Assembly (NCBI GenBank): GCA_965208815.1
Contig: OZ242357.1
Coordinates: 1,116,001 to 1,180,000 of the forward strand
Direction: 5' to 3'
Length of the DNA stretch: 64,000 nt
DNA from: Bin55 sp009840545
Lineage (GTDB): Bacteria; Pseudomonadota; Gammaproteobacteria; Pseudomonadales; Azotimanducaceae
Position 1 is the stretch's first letter. Each line of letters starts with the position of its first letter. The notes beneath the pieces were generated by a model. That model did no database searches and was not told where the DNA came from. It was given only the letters and a program-made list of their open reading frames with translations. Positions 17,260-26,449 of the stretch are shown piece after piece. A program made the position numbers and the translations under genes.

Positions 17260-20200
17260 TCATTTCGTGATGGAATTGCTGTGATGAAAGCCACGTTCTC
17301 CAGCGACCGTCATAACTCCGACTAGGCGATATTCCTGATCGTCACTTGGTTCGTAGGGACAGAGTTCTCCAGCCGTCTCCGTACGATCCACGTCCATCCA
17401 AGGCGAATCCGCATTCTCTCGCGATTGCCACTTCGAGTTTGCGACGGAATAAACCACTTCATTGATGGTGGTATCAAAGACTGTTGTGCATTCGGTGTAG
17501 GTTTGATTGTTTAAGGTCACCGAGCCTGGTTCGACCACAAGGCTAGCCAAGAAATCGTATGGCAGGTTGGCGAAGAAATTGCTTGTGTAGTCGACAAGGA
17601 CTCCTTCAATCGCAAACTGTGCCACCATTCGGTACTCGTTCTCTTCATCTGGGTTGTAGGAACAGAGTTGCAAATAGGTCAAGGTGTCGTCAATATCTTG
17701 CCATTCAGCGCCCAAACTACGTTCTTGCCACTTAGAACTTGCAACCTGGTAACTGACGCCGTCAATCGTCCAACCGCTCGAGGACAAGCAACCATCGATT
17801 GCAGACTCGTCGCCAAATTGAACTCGGTTCGGCGAGGCTCGCAGAAGATCAAGTCGCCTGGGTTCGATAGTCGCATCTTCTGCCTCTTCGTTCTCTTCAA
17901 TGACGAGATTGCCAAATCGTTCAAAGATGAGAACACCGTGATCTCTCGTTGACGCATAGAGGTGTCTACCGTCAGGGCTCGCGGTGACTGACTTGGACTC
18001 GGTTAAAGCGTACCGAGGTACGATTCGCCCAAATCTGTCTTGAACTCGGAAGAAGGACCCTGCGTTCACGAAGTTGTCGGAGAGGTCTATCTCTTCGGAA
18101 TCGGAGTCGAACTCGAAAACATAACCCCCGCGTCCGCAAATTACATCGGCTGCAAGTTTGTCATTACGTACGAAAACACCTCCGCAATCGGTTACCCCAA
18201 GGCTAAAGAAGTTCTCACTTGCCTCCCTGGATAGCTCGCCAGTTTCAAAGTCCTTACGAAGAACAGAAGCAACATAGGTGTCAGCTACAAAGACATACTC
18301 GCCAGCATGATTGGATCCAATCACTCGGGTGTTTCTGCCCGACATAGCGTGAGATCCGTTTCTCTCAAAGAAAGCACTTCCCACGATTCGACTGTCCAAG
18401 AAGATCGTACTGTTGGTGGTGCTGTACCAATCGTTCGCTCGTTGGGAAGGAAATATCGCGCGCCGCGGCACTGCGAAGCCACCCCAATAAACGAGCTTGC
18501 CTTCTGAATCGAATGTATAGACGGTTTGTTCGTTCGCCAAGGTTCGGTATAGAAAGTTCCCTTCCGGTTCCATATACAACGAGGGAGTACCGTATGTATT
18601 GCTAGTGGTCGTTGTTCCCAATCCGTAGTGAACATCGATCAGGGCCAGTTTCAGAGAATCATCTTCATCCGGTTCGTACACCCACCACATATCGGCGTGA
18701 TTCGCGTAGAGTCTAGATCTATGGGCATCCCACAGCAAGAAACTTTGTGGGTGAATATCATGGGATCGGTTCTCGTAAGTCAACTCGCCTGACTCAGGGT
18801 CTCGACTGAAAGTGTTCAAACCGGACTGCGTGGCGATATAGAGAGCAGTACCGTCTTCATTGAATACCGATTCCCCGGGTGTGGGCAGCTTTGCAATGTT
18901 TCCGGATCCGTCGCGACGTCCGTGCGCAATCCGTCCGAGATAGCGCAACCACTGAGGAGCGGAGCTAGGTTCCCATCGAAGAGTGAATGAACTTGAACTA
19001 TGGCTAACAGTACTTCCTACACGGAGAACAATTGAAGTGCCTGCTTCTCCGTAGACGTAGACTTCGATTGGATATTCGCTGAAGAATCCCCCAGGACGTG
19101 AAACCATAATGAGTTCAAGATCTTGATTCTCTCCCGATCGATTAAACGCCGCGAGGCGGGTAGGTTGGAATGAAGACCCACCAACATAAAAGCGATACCA
19201 GCCCGACTCTTCAACTTCGTAGGTGTACCACAGGGAAGAGTGTCCTAGACCAGAGAGCCCATCGGATTCAGTAGTCGCGTACTGAACACTGCCGTCTTCC
19301 GATCCTCGTGGACCACTGAGACTGATCGCTCCGTCGAGCGTGTTGTTTTCGGGTGTAGCGCCCCAACTGAGTGTGGTGCTTGAGCTGACACTCGGAATGT
19401 AGGCCAAAAATTCGTGCTGTTTGCGGCCTATCGAAAACCAATACTCTTCATCCTGGTTAGCGTCTATTGCAAATTCCAGTCGGCTTGTTGTGTCGTCTGT
19501 TCTCATCGATGGTTCTAGTTGCGAAAACGAACTGCCTGAAAAAACTGCAACATCTAGAGTTGCTTCGTTCCAATACCAAGTAAAAGTTCCTGCTGCGGGT
19601 GCTCTCCATTTCCACCATCGAGTTTGAATGCCGCTCTCCATCGGTTCATCGGGTTCCACGCTCGCGCCGCCACCCGTCGATACAAACTGACTGCCGTTTT
19701 GGTCGTCGGTTAGTACGTTGGCGAATTCGAACATGTCGTTGCTGCTACCGGACCCTTCGACTTTTTCCCACGAAAGTTTGTCGAACTCCCATCCTCCCGA
19801 GTCGGAGCTCGGAGATGCAACCATGATGTGATAAGTGCCGCCTTCCTTCGCGGAAAACTGTATCGGCTCGCCTGGTCTACGCACATTGGACACTAGTCTC
19901 AAGTCTCCGACGGTGTCTCCAACAAAAGCCAGTACCTGCACTATGAGCGTATCTTCAATTTGGAACCGCCAACTTCCGTCTTCGGGGGCAGTCCACTCGT
20001 ACCAAACTGTAGAAGAAAGTTGGCCATATAGTTCACCAGGCTCCAGCGTTGCTCCTAGATTGCTACCCGAAGTCTCTCCACTTGTCCCTGCCAAGACAAT
20101 GGCGTTATCAAAGTTGTCGTTTCTTGGACGTTCTCCACTCATCCAATTCAACGTGAGTGGTATCGATGCGTTGTTGTGGCTTACACGAACGCCGTACTCG

Positions 20201-23200
20201 TAGCCCTCGAGAGCGAACAACTGAGCGGACCAAACCGATGATGCGACTCTGGGAGACGCTGCAGGACCGCAGCACCCCTCAGACAGTTGGAATACATCAA
20301 TCGAAGGTGCATGCGAGTTGAGTAGTTCATCGTCCCTAAATCGCGGTGACACTTGGAATGTGACCAGTCCTGTTTCGTCAGGTTGCCACTTAAACCAGAC
20401 AGAACGAGCAGGACGCAACCCAGTTGTGAGAACCGTAGGTTCTCCACCTTCAGTCCATGAGCGTAGCGGGTCGAAATCGAATGAACCTCGATCGCCGACG
20501 ATGGGCACTGCTCCAAGGAACGCAGCGTTCTCGGGACTCTCAATTGCGGGACTCATGCTGTCGTCTCCCGCAGGACGAAATAGTACTGCTGTACTGTCTC
20601 CATCTCCGTTCCAAGAAGACACGGTAAAGTAAATCCATACGGGTTCGTCAAATTCCGTACTCAAGTGCACGACGACGTCTTGTGTCTCACCCAATGCGAC
20701 TTCCCCAATGGTTAGGAAAGTTTGCTCCTGTAGCACGAGTTCAACTCCATCTTCGCGTTGAACTTGACCTCCGTACCGTCTCGAAACCGTGCTATCGTTT
20801 CCCCGCTTGAAGCCAATCGTTCCGCATGCATCGCCGTCCAAAGTTCTGCAATCAACATGCAATCGAGTGCCCGAGGAAACATAGGAGTCCGATGTAATCG
20901 CCAGTTCCACATCGTGGTCATGAGATTGCCCGTTTGGAGTCTCGAAGATTTCCTGACTTGGTTCGATTGAAAGTTTGGGAGAGGAATCCCCTTGGATAAT
21001 TGTCCAAGCAACGCCTACTCGTGGGGCCTCGGTATATACGCGGGCTGCATCAACTTTCAGGCGATAGACTCCTGGTTCCGGACTATTCAAGATAATCCAT
21101 TCGACGTTGTCGATAGTTGAACGAGACGAGTATTCGCCACAGGGACCTACGCCACAATCAGCCTCATAGTCGAGCCAAAGGTTCAAGTCGTTTAGCACCG
21201 CATTCGCGATGGTATCGGTCGCCTGTTCGTCCCATGTCATTACAACGTCGATTCGACTTGTTCCTTCGGGTACTTCGATGTCGGTGTAGGCGGTATCGCC
21301 ATGCTCTACTTCTACTGCGACCCCTGAACTCGTCCACCCGTTCTCGGATTCGTTGTTGAGAATGCTAGTTCTTGCGGACGCCAAGCCCATGCCAAATTCC
21401 GCCTGAATGGAACCGGGGCCGTTCGTGTTGTTTCGAGGAAACATTGAGTCGGACTCAAACCAAGAATCAGGTTTGATTGCACTAGCCATCAGTTGAGCGC
21501 GAACCAGAGCGGGTTGCTCCCGGTGGTCGTGTGATGCATCCATCAATAGTGCTACCACACCAGCAACCGCAGGAGACGCCATGCTGGTTCCGCTTGCAGA
21601 TCTGTAAGTGTCCCAGGCTCCACCGCCTTCCGCGGAGACAACACTGACACCGGTTCCTGTGATCAAAGGTAGAAGTCGTCCATCTATTGATGGGCCCCGG
21701 CTACTGAGAAAGGCTATGTCGCCACTATCCCACGCCATAGCGACAGCCAGGGAGTTCTTTGCTGCGCTATAGTTTGAGTAGCCATATATGTTGGAGTTTG
21801 CGTTGGCCACCACGTAGACCTGCTTCTTGCTCCAGACCATTGAATCAAGCTTTCTAGCTCCTAATCCTCTACTGTCGTTAGTCAAGCTTGTTCCGCCGAG
21901 GCTCATATTGACGACAAGAGGTTTGACCGGATCTGGTGTTTTCCCATTGAAATTGCATGTCGTCTCTTCTCCTAAATAGTCCATCCCTCGGATGATTCCC
22001 AATGCATCCCCAAACCCGAAAGACGACAGCACTTTTGCAAATCGAATGTGTTCTACACTGGGAGCTACTCCTGCCAGACTTGGGAGAAAGTACCCACTGC
22101 CTGCCACGGTTCCCGTGACGTGGGTTCCGTGTCCATGATCATCGAACCAGAGATCTTCGTCTTCAAAGCCCACAAAGTTCTCGCCGCAGACGCTTTTGCG
22201 CAGTTCCGAAATCGCGACGTGATTGGTATTCAGACCTGTGTCCATCACTGCGATCGGTGTTGATACACCACTGATTCCCTCATATGCACCGTTTGTACTG
22301 CCGATAGATCGCAGTCCGTCTGCACCTAGTTGAGGAATTGCTGAGTCATGCGCAATTTCCACAATTTCAATAGCCTCTATCGCTTGAACGAAATCTAGTC
22401 TTGAGACTAGGTCCAGTTGCTTTTGGTCAAGTAGCGCCGCGATCGCTCGAACTGATGGATCGAAGTGACCAGTTGCAATTCCTAGCTGCCCAAGTTCATG
22501 CCGAAACGATTGTTGCATGTTCGAATCCATTACGGTAATGAATACGGGTAGGGGGTTTGGCGAGGAGTCATTCAGTTGTTGCTCAAGATGGGCGTCGAAT
22601 TTTCTTTCAAAGGGCAATGACCCAAGTCCGTTGACCCATGGAAGTTCGATGACCGAATTTAAGCTCTCGCGCTCAGTGGACGCTTTGACCCTGACCAGAT
22701 CAGCGGAGAAACCTACCGCTTCCACATCCAAATTGGCGAGGGTCTGCGTCACGAAATCGTGATCTTGAGGACTAGTTAGTTGTAACCATGCAAAGCTCCA
22801 ATCACGACCTGCAACATGTGCTGCTTTAATGAGTCGATCAAGAGCTGAAGGATCTTCCAACCAATCGATCTTTCGAGGTTCGCTAGTGAGATGGGGAGAG
22901 TCGGTTTGGGCGCGGTCTGCCGATTTCTCGATCGTGATTTCGTGAGTGGTAGACACGGTCGAGTAATTGGGATCTGTTGTGGCTAATTGTGAGGGCTGAA
23001 CGCTCGTGGAACGAGATTTTTCTTCTTTGGACGAGACCAGAGAATTGTCGATGTGTTGGGGTGCACCGACTTCGTCCTCATAATTTCGAATTTGATTAGA
23101 CAAATCCGAACGAATGTGTTCAATGTGGTCTCGTTCGGCAAGAGTGGGGTTCCCGATGTTCAAACAGACGATCGCGATTGCTACAAGCGATACGGCTGCA

Positions 23201-23238
23201 AACGAAAGGGACAGAATTAGCAGTCTGCGATTTTTCAT
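17260..23238 (-). CDS. Giant secreted subtilisin-like (S8) protease
   Basis: A 1992-residue protein with an N-terminal signal or anchor helix (residues 6-27). The S8 peptidase domain has Asp near residue 332 (AVMDTGLN), His near 370 (DHGHGTHVTGT) and Ser near 549 (SGTSMASPAVAG), so it should be active. A jelly-roll P-like domain follows. Four repeats centred on WF/Y-x-W (WFKWQPDETG, VWYEWTAPEDG, RWWKWRAPAAG, LWYTYEVEESG) match pre-peptidase C-terminal-like domains that bind surfaces or polymers. A beta-propeller-like region covers about 1420-1800. Two C-terminal repeats share the pattern YxVAxSKWQ with paired cysteines. It is probably exported and degrades external protein. It splits the ICE transfer genes and is likely cargo. 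Confidence 0.92.
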   Translation of the reverse strand: MKNRRLLILSLSFAAVSLVAIAIVCLNIGNPTLAERDHIEHIRSDLSNQIRNYEDEVGAPQHIDNSLVSSKEEKSRSTSVQPSQLATTDPNYSTVSTTHEITIEKSADRAQTDSPHLTSEPRKIDWLEDPSALDRLIKAAHVAGRDWSFAWLQLTSPQDHDFVTQTLANLDVEAVGFSADLVRVKASTERESLNSVIELPWVNGLGSLPFERKFDAHLEQQLNDSSPNPLPVFITVMDSNMQQSFRHELGQLGIATGHFDPSVRAIAALLDQKQLDLVSRLDFVQAIEAIEIVEIAHDSAIPQLGADGLRSIGSTNGAYEGISGVSTPIAVMDTGLNTNHVAISELRKSVCGENFVGFEDEDLWFDDHGHGTHVTGTVAGSGYFLPSLAGVAPSVEHIRFAKVLSSFGFGDALGIIRGMDYLGEETTCNFNGKTPDPVKPLVVNMSLGGTSLTNDSRGLGARKLDSMVWSKKQVYVVANANSNIYGYSNYSAAKNSLAVAMAWDSGDIAFLSSRGPSIDGRLLPLITGTGVSVVSAEGGGAWDTYRSASGTSMASPAVAGVVALLMDASHDHREQPALVRAQLMASAIKPDSWFESDSMFPRNNTNGPGSIQAEFGMGLASARTSILNNESENGWTSSGVAVEVEHGDTAYTDIEVPEGTSRIDVVMTWDEQATDTIANAVLNDLNLWLDYEADCGVGPCGEYSSRSTIDNVEWIILNSPEPGVYRLKVDAARVYTEAPRVGVAWTIIQGDSSPKLSIEPSQEIFETPNGQSHDHDVELAITSDSYVSSGTRLHVDCRTLDGDACGTIGFKRGNDSTVSRRYGGQVQREDGVELVLQEQTFLTIGEVALGETQDVVVHLSTEFDEPVWIYFTVSSWNGDGDSTAVLFRPAGDDSMSPAIESPENAAFLGAVPIVGDRGSFDFDPLRSWTEGGEPTVLTTGLRPARSVWFKWQPDETGLVTFQVSPRFRDDELLNSHAPSIDVFQLSEGCCGPAASPRVASSVWSAQLFALEGYEYGVRVSHNNASIPLTLNWMSGERPRNDNFDNAIVLAGTSGETSGSNLGATLEPGELYGQLSSTVWYEWTAPEDGSWRFQIEDTLIVQVLAFVGDTVGDLRLVSNVRRPGEPIQFSAKEGGTYHIMVASPSSDSGGWEFDKLSWEKVEGSGSSNDMFEFANVLTDDQNGSQFVSTGGGASVEPDEPMESGIQTRWWKWRAPAAGTFTWYWNEATLDVAVFSGSSFSQLEPSMRTDDTTSRLEFAIDANQDEEYWFSIGRKQHEFLAYIPSVSSSTTLSWGATPENNTLDGAISLSGPRGSEDGSVQYATTESDGLSGLGHSSLWYTYEVEESGWYRFYVGGSSFQPTRLAAFNRSGENQDLELIMVSRPGGFFSEYPIEVYVYGEAGTSIVLRVGSTVSHSSSSFTLRWEPSSAPQWLRYLGRIAHGRRDGSGNIAKLPTPGESVFNEDGTALYIATQSGLNTFSRDPESGELTYENRSHDIHPQSFLLWDAHRSRLYANHADMWWVYEPDEDDSLKLALIDVHYGLGTTTTSNTYGTPSLYMEPEGNFLYRTLANEQTVYTFDSEGKLVYWGGFAVPRRAIFPSQRANDWYSTTNSTIFLDSRIVGSAFFERNGSHAMSGRNTRVIGSNHAGEYVFVADTYVASVLRKDFETGELSREASENFFSLGVTDCGGVFVRNDKLAADVICGRGGYVFEFDSDSEEIDLSDNFVNAGSFFRVQDRFGRIVPRYALTESKSVTASPDGRHLYASTRDHGVLIFERFGNLVIEENEEAEDATIEPRRLDLLRASPNRVQFGDESAIDGCLSSSGWTIDGVSYQVASSKWQERSLGAEWQDIDDTLTYLQLCSYNPDEENEYRMVAQFAIEGVLVDYTSNFFANLPYDFLASLVVEPGSVTLNNQTYTECTTVFDTTINEVVYSVANSKWQSRENADSPWMDVDRTETAGELCPYEPSDDQEYRLVGVMTVAGERGFHHSNSITK

Positions 23239-23400
23239 TTGTCACTTAATTCGGTTTTGGACTTGCATATCGACAGGCCACTTAGCGTGTCGTTTCCTGC
23301 GCTAGCATTAGTCAAAATTTTAAGATTTATTCGTGCGAATTAGCTTGTGTTGCTCTCAAAAAAGCATGAATGTTTCGAATTTGAAAACTTTGGTCTGACG

Positions 23401-23517
23401 ATGTATAGAGAGCCGCTCATGCTCAAGGTGCCACTTGCTTTGATTGGTGTCTATAGCTATTGGCTTTCGTTGGCATCATTGGGGCTGAATGCTTGGGTCA
23501 AACGCGTCCGTGAATGA
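23401..23517 (+). CDS. Possible 38-residue membrane microprotein
   Basis: An ATG-started frame encodes a short protein with one hydrophobic segment (VPLALIGVYSYWLSLASLGL) flanked by basic residues at both ends. No strong ribosome-binding site is seen and no family is recognised. It could be chance. Confidence 0.2.
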   Translation: MYREPLMLKVPLALIGVYSYWLSLASLGLNAWVKRVRE

Positions 23518-24401
23518 ACTCAAAATCGATGGGTGAACAACCCAAAGCGATCTTCGATTGTTGATTTTTTTGGGGCTGTGAAAGTCGCTATTTTCTTGAA
23601 GGACAGTCTGAGACTGGTGTGAGTCAACAACGCACGCGAAATATACGGGTGTCCAGCAAAAATCCCGTAAAGATACTGTTAAGAAAGCGGATGTGCGGGA
23701 TTTTGAGCGTAGACAGAATAATCCTCTTTGTCAATGGATAGACGGATGGAACAACGAATCCGCACCACTATGAACACGATCTAGTTGCGTCAAGTGTGCT
23801 TTAGCCAAGGCAAGTATCGGACCCATGTTGCGAAACCCGATATGCTCCTATGCAGCTGGTCTTTGCGTACGACACCTACATGTGTGAGGAGTCCTATTGG
23901 AGTGCTCTGTTTAGTCAGTTGATCGTTTTAAAGTAGATTTATAGGCACCCATATTGACATATAGGTATAAAGTCTCGATAATTTTTTAGCGGGGTTTGTC
24001 GTGGGCAGCAGCTGCCATCACTAGCACGCGAACGTAGGGGGTGGGGCGAATCTCGAGGATGTAACGAGCGCAGACGGCTCAGATGGCCCCGGTTACTAGT
24101 ATCCTGGGGACGACTGCCAATGCGACCCATAGTGCTTCCGCCGTGAACGCGATGACCTCCTCGCAGTCGCTACGGCTTGCGACCAACGTTCCGCCTCAAT
24201 ATAGTCCTGTATCTATCGAATTGCTTATGGTTCATGTCGATCTCATCGGCATTTTGCTTGAATATGTCGGTAAATCACTCTTACAACGACGCATGAGTCC
24301 CTGACAATATGGATCCATTGAACTGAATCATGCAATCCGGATCATTAGCTTTGGATGCGTTTGATGTCTAAACCTGCAAGCGTTGAATCCAAACAGGGAT
24401 G

Positions 24402-24420
24402 CTGTATAAATAAACAGTAA
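24402..24420 (+). promoter_or_regulatory. LexA-type SOS box / shared ICE motif before pore operon
   Basis: CTGTATAAATAAACAG (24402-24417) is a perfect CTGT-N8-ACAG box, the gammaproteobacterial LexA pattern. With TAA it also matches 18 of 19 bases of the motif at 5725. It lies about 90 bases before the first mating-pore gene, with no other gene between, so it probably lies in that operon's promoter. Confidence 0.55.
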
Positions 24421-24508
24421 ATCTGTACATTTCAAGGATTGAAATTCACTTCAATCCTTCATTCCCATCCACATCATTCCCCCATCTGTTGACCTATAGG
24501 GGGATCAA

Positions 24509-24808
24509 TTGAGAAAAGCAAGTCTTCTAGGAATAGTAATCGTATGTGTCCTTTGCGTGGGAACACCCTTAGCTACGACCGACCGGGAGCAAGATGCACT
24601 CGAGAAAATCATCGAAGAATTGGAACAACTCAACGAACTGATCGACAAGGCTGAGCGCGAATCTGACTCCACAGAGCGCATTCGATTCCGATATGACTGG
24701 CTGCGTCGTGATCTGAAACTCGTAAAGAACGGGATTCAAGATCATCTCGACGCTCCATCCACCGAACCTAAAACTTTTGAACCCCTACAGGGAGACTACC
24801 GGCAGTGA
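24509..24808 (+). CDS. RAQPRD-family ICE protein (TIGR01690)
   Basis: A 99-residue secreted protein with a signal peptide (about residues 1-23), then a helical region beginning REQDALEKIIEELEQLNELI and containing the FRYDWLRRDL segment. This matches the RAQPRD family, the first gene of the conserved mating-pore block in PFGI-1-type ICEs; the function is unknown but periplasmic. The start is TTG with an AGGGGG site upstream. Its stop overlaps the GTG of the next gene (GTGA), which shows tight coupling. Confidence 0.8.
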   Translation: MRKASLLGIVIVCVLCVGTPLATTDREQDALEKIIEELEQLNELIDKAERESDSTERIRFRYDWLRRDLKLVKNGIQDHLDAPSTEPKTFEPLQGDYRQ

Positions 24809-25035
24809 CTAGTCTGCAAGAAGCTGCATTTCAAGCAGGATCGGGTCTATCGGCCGATGCGCTGCTTTTCGCCATTGCTGGTTCAGTGGCTGTACTCGCA
24901 ACCCTCTGGGTTGCTTGGGTTGCCCTTGGATCCTTTCGTGCTTGGCGTACCGGCGATATTGAAATCTACGACTTGCTCTGGCAAGTAGTTCGAGCAGCAA
25001 TTGTGCTCATGATTCTTGGGTACTACATCCGTTAG
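24805..25035 (+). CDS. DUF3262-family ICE membrane protein (TIGR03758)
   Basis: A 76-residue protein with two membrane helices (about 19-43 and 55-74), starting at GTG inside the stop of the RAQPRD gene. Size, hydrophobic pattern and position between RAQPRD and the pilin-like gene identify it as the TIGR03758/DUF3262 protein of the ICE mating-pore block. It probably acts in the inner membrane as a small pore or pilus-assembly component. Confidence 0.8.
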   Translation: MTSLQEAAFQAGSGLSADALLFAIAGSVAVLATLWVAWVALGSFRAWRTGDIEIYDLLWQVVRAAIVLMILGYYIR

Positions 25036-25080
25036 TAGCTCCATTAAACAGTTTTCAACTTCACTTGAGGAATAACTCAT

Positions 25081-25416
25081 ATGTTATTGATTCAAAAACT
25101 CTATTTGAGAATTTACATCGCAATCTCGGATCTGTTACGCGCTGATTTACCCACGGCGGTTGCTCCAAGTACAGCTCCGACTGACGGCGATTGGATTGCT
25201 CTGATTTCTGGCTATATCAAGGACGGAAGCCTCGTACTAGGTCTCGCGATTGCCGCAGTGGGATTTCTCTGGGTGGCATACGTAGGATTCGCGAAATTCA
25301 ACGAAGCGAGGCAAGGCAAAGCCGAGTGGGCTGAAGTGGGTGTGCTGGCCGTCGTTGGTGCAGTAGTACTCATTTTTGCGAGCTATCTACTGACGGAAGC
25401 AGCAGGAATCTTTTAG
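25081..25416 (+). CDS. Pilin-like ICE protein (TIGR03745/DUF2976)
   Basis: A 111-residue protein with a hydrophobic leader-like N-terminus, then two membrane helices (about 50-72 and 88-109) separated by a short basic loop (FNEARQGKAEW). This is the layout of TIGR03745, a TraA/VirB2-like pilin candidate in the GI-type secretion system. Position three in the block and the preceding GAGGAAT site support the ATG at 25081. The final protein is probably processed and assembled into the conjugative pilus, by analogy with other type IV systems. Confidence 0.8.
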   Translation: MLLIQKLYLRIYIAISDLLRADLPTAVAPSTAPTDGDWIALISGYIKDGSLVLGLAIAAVGFLWVAYVGFAKFNEARQGKAEWAEVGVLAVVGAVVLIFASYLLTEAAGIF

Positions 25417-25419
25417 TCC

Positions 25420-25788
25420 GTGAGCGAAGCACTGGAAGAACGCGTAGCGGATCGCATGAACGAGGAACCTTCAATCTTCAAGGGTTGTTCTACGACAGAG
25501 CTTCTAGTCATCGTTGTCGTAGCTACTGTGTTTTGGTTACCTGTCTGCCTGATTGTAGGACTGCTTTTTGGCGCAGTCACGATGGGTCTCGGAGCGACGG
25601 GTGTCTGCGTTATAGGAACTGTCGTTCTTGGAGCAGGATTCTTCCAAAAAATGAAGGCTGGACGCCCTGATGGGTATTACCAACAGAGATTGAGGATAGT
25701 GCTGGCTGAAAAGAAGATTATGAAGTCGCCATTCGTGTTGCGGTCAGGGCCCTGGGGTCTCGGTAGAAACGAACATGCGTCGATATAG
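25420..25788 (+). CDS. DUF3487-family ICE membrane protein (TIGR03750)
   Basis: A 122-residue protein starting at GTG three bases after the pilin-like gene. It has an N-terminal conserved NEEPSIFKGCSTTELLVIV segment leading into two membrane helices (about 27-47 and 50-72), then a basic QQRLRIVLAEKK segment. These features and the position fit TIGR03750/DUF3487, a TraL/VirB3-like small membrane protein of GI-type ICE systems. Its end overlaps the start of the next gene by 14 bases. Confidence 0.82.
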   Translation: MSEALEERVADRMNEEPSIFKGCSTTELLVIVVVATVFWLPVCLIVGLLFGAVTMGLGATGVCVIGTVVLGAGFFQKMKAGRPDGYYQQRLRIVLAEKKIMKSPFVLRSGPWGLGRNEHASI

Positions 25789-26449
25789 GCACGAAATTGA
25801 CAACGTTCGATCTCACTTGAGGACGCTGTGGGCAGTGATTGGTATCCAGGTTGTCGTCATTCTGGCACTCGAGTTCTGTCTACTACGAGCACCCAACGAC
25901 ATCGTCGTCCACATTCCTCCGGGTCTCCGTTCCGGAGCCGCGATCAAACCGGACTCTCCTGAACCCGCCAACATCTACTCCTTTGCTTTCTATATTTTTC
26001 AGCAACTTAACCGCTGGCCAGAGAACGGCGCAGAGGACTATGGCAAAGCTATTTTCAGCCTTGCACCGTATCTCACCCCCAAGTTCCAAACTGAATTGGA
26101 AAAAGAAGTTGAGCTAAAGGGAAGAAGAGGCGAGTTGATCAACCGCGTCAGAGGTATGCAAGAACGAGTTGGACACGGCTACAGTGAAATGCGAGTCGAT
26201 GTCCTGAGTGAAAGTGTGTGGGTCGTCTGGTTGGACATGGAACTTCAAGAGTCCGTAAAGGGAATGTCCATCAAACGAACCCTGATCCGATATCCGCTTA
26301 GGGTGGTGCGCTACGCGGTCGATCCGGAGTCGAATCCCTGGAGACTGGCACTTGATGGCTTTAGTAGCGAAGGGCCGAGACGACTGTTGCCAGAGGAAAT
26401 CGAAGGATCCATCAATCAAGACGAAGAAGGTGATGCAGTTAATGAATAA
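25775..26449 (+). CDS. DUF2895-family ICE protein, TraE/VirB8-like (TIGR03746)
   Basis: A 224-residue protein with one membrane helix near residues 17-38 and a periplasmic domain. It carries the IPPGLRSGAAIKPD and IYSFAFYIFQQLNRWPENG segments diagnostic of TIGR03746/DUF2895. The TraE/VirB8-like fold is assumed to scaffold the inner-membrane part of the mating pore. It overlaps the preceding gene and shares its last bases with the following one, so the operon is very compact. Confidence 0.85.
   Translation: MRRYRHEIDNVRSHLRTLWAVIGIQVVVILALEFCLLRAPNDIVVHIPPGLRSGAAIKPDSPEPANIYSFAFYIFQQLNRWPENGAEDYGKAIFSLAPYLTPKFQTELEKEVELKGRRGELINRVRGMQERVGHGYSEMRVDVLSESVWVVWLDMELQESVKGMSIKRTLIRYPLRVVRYAVDPESNPWRLALDGFSSEGPRRLLPEEIEGSINQDEEGDAVNE

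Larger units (their letters stand above)
23239..24508. other. 1.27-kb gene-poor stretch between protease and pore operon
   Basis: There is no convincing full gene. A possible 38-residue frame lies at 23401-23517. On the minus strand, 24078 down to a stop at 23986, a GC-rich frame reads RYILEIRPTPYVRVLVMAAA and looks like the C-terminus of a lost gene of foreign base composition. The right end carries the LexA-like box at 24402. The stretch probably represents eroded ICE sequence. Confidence 0.4.
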
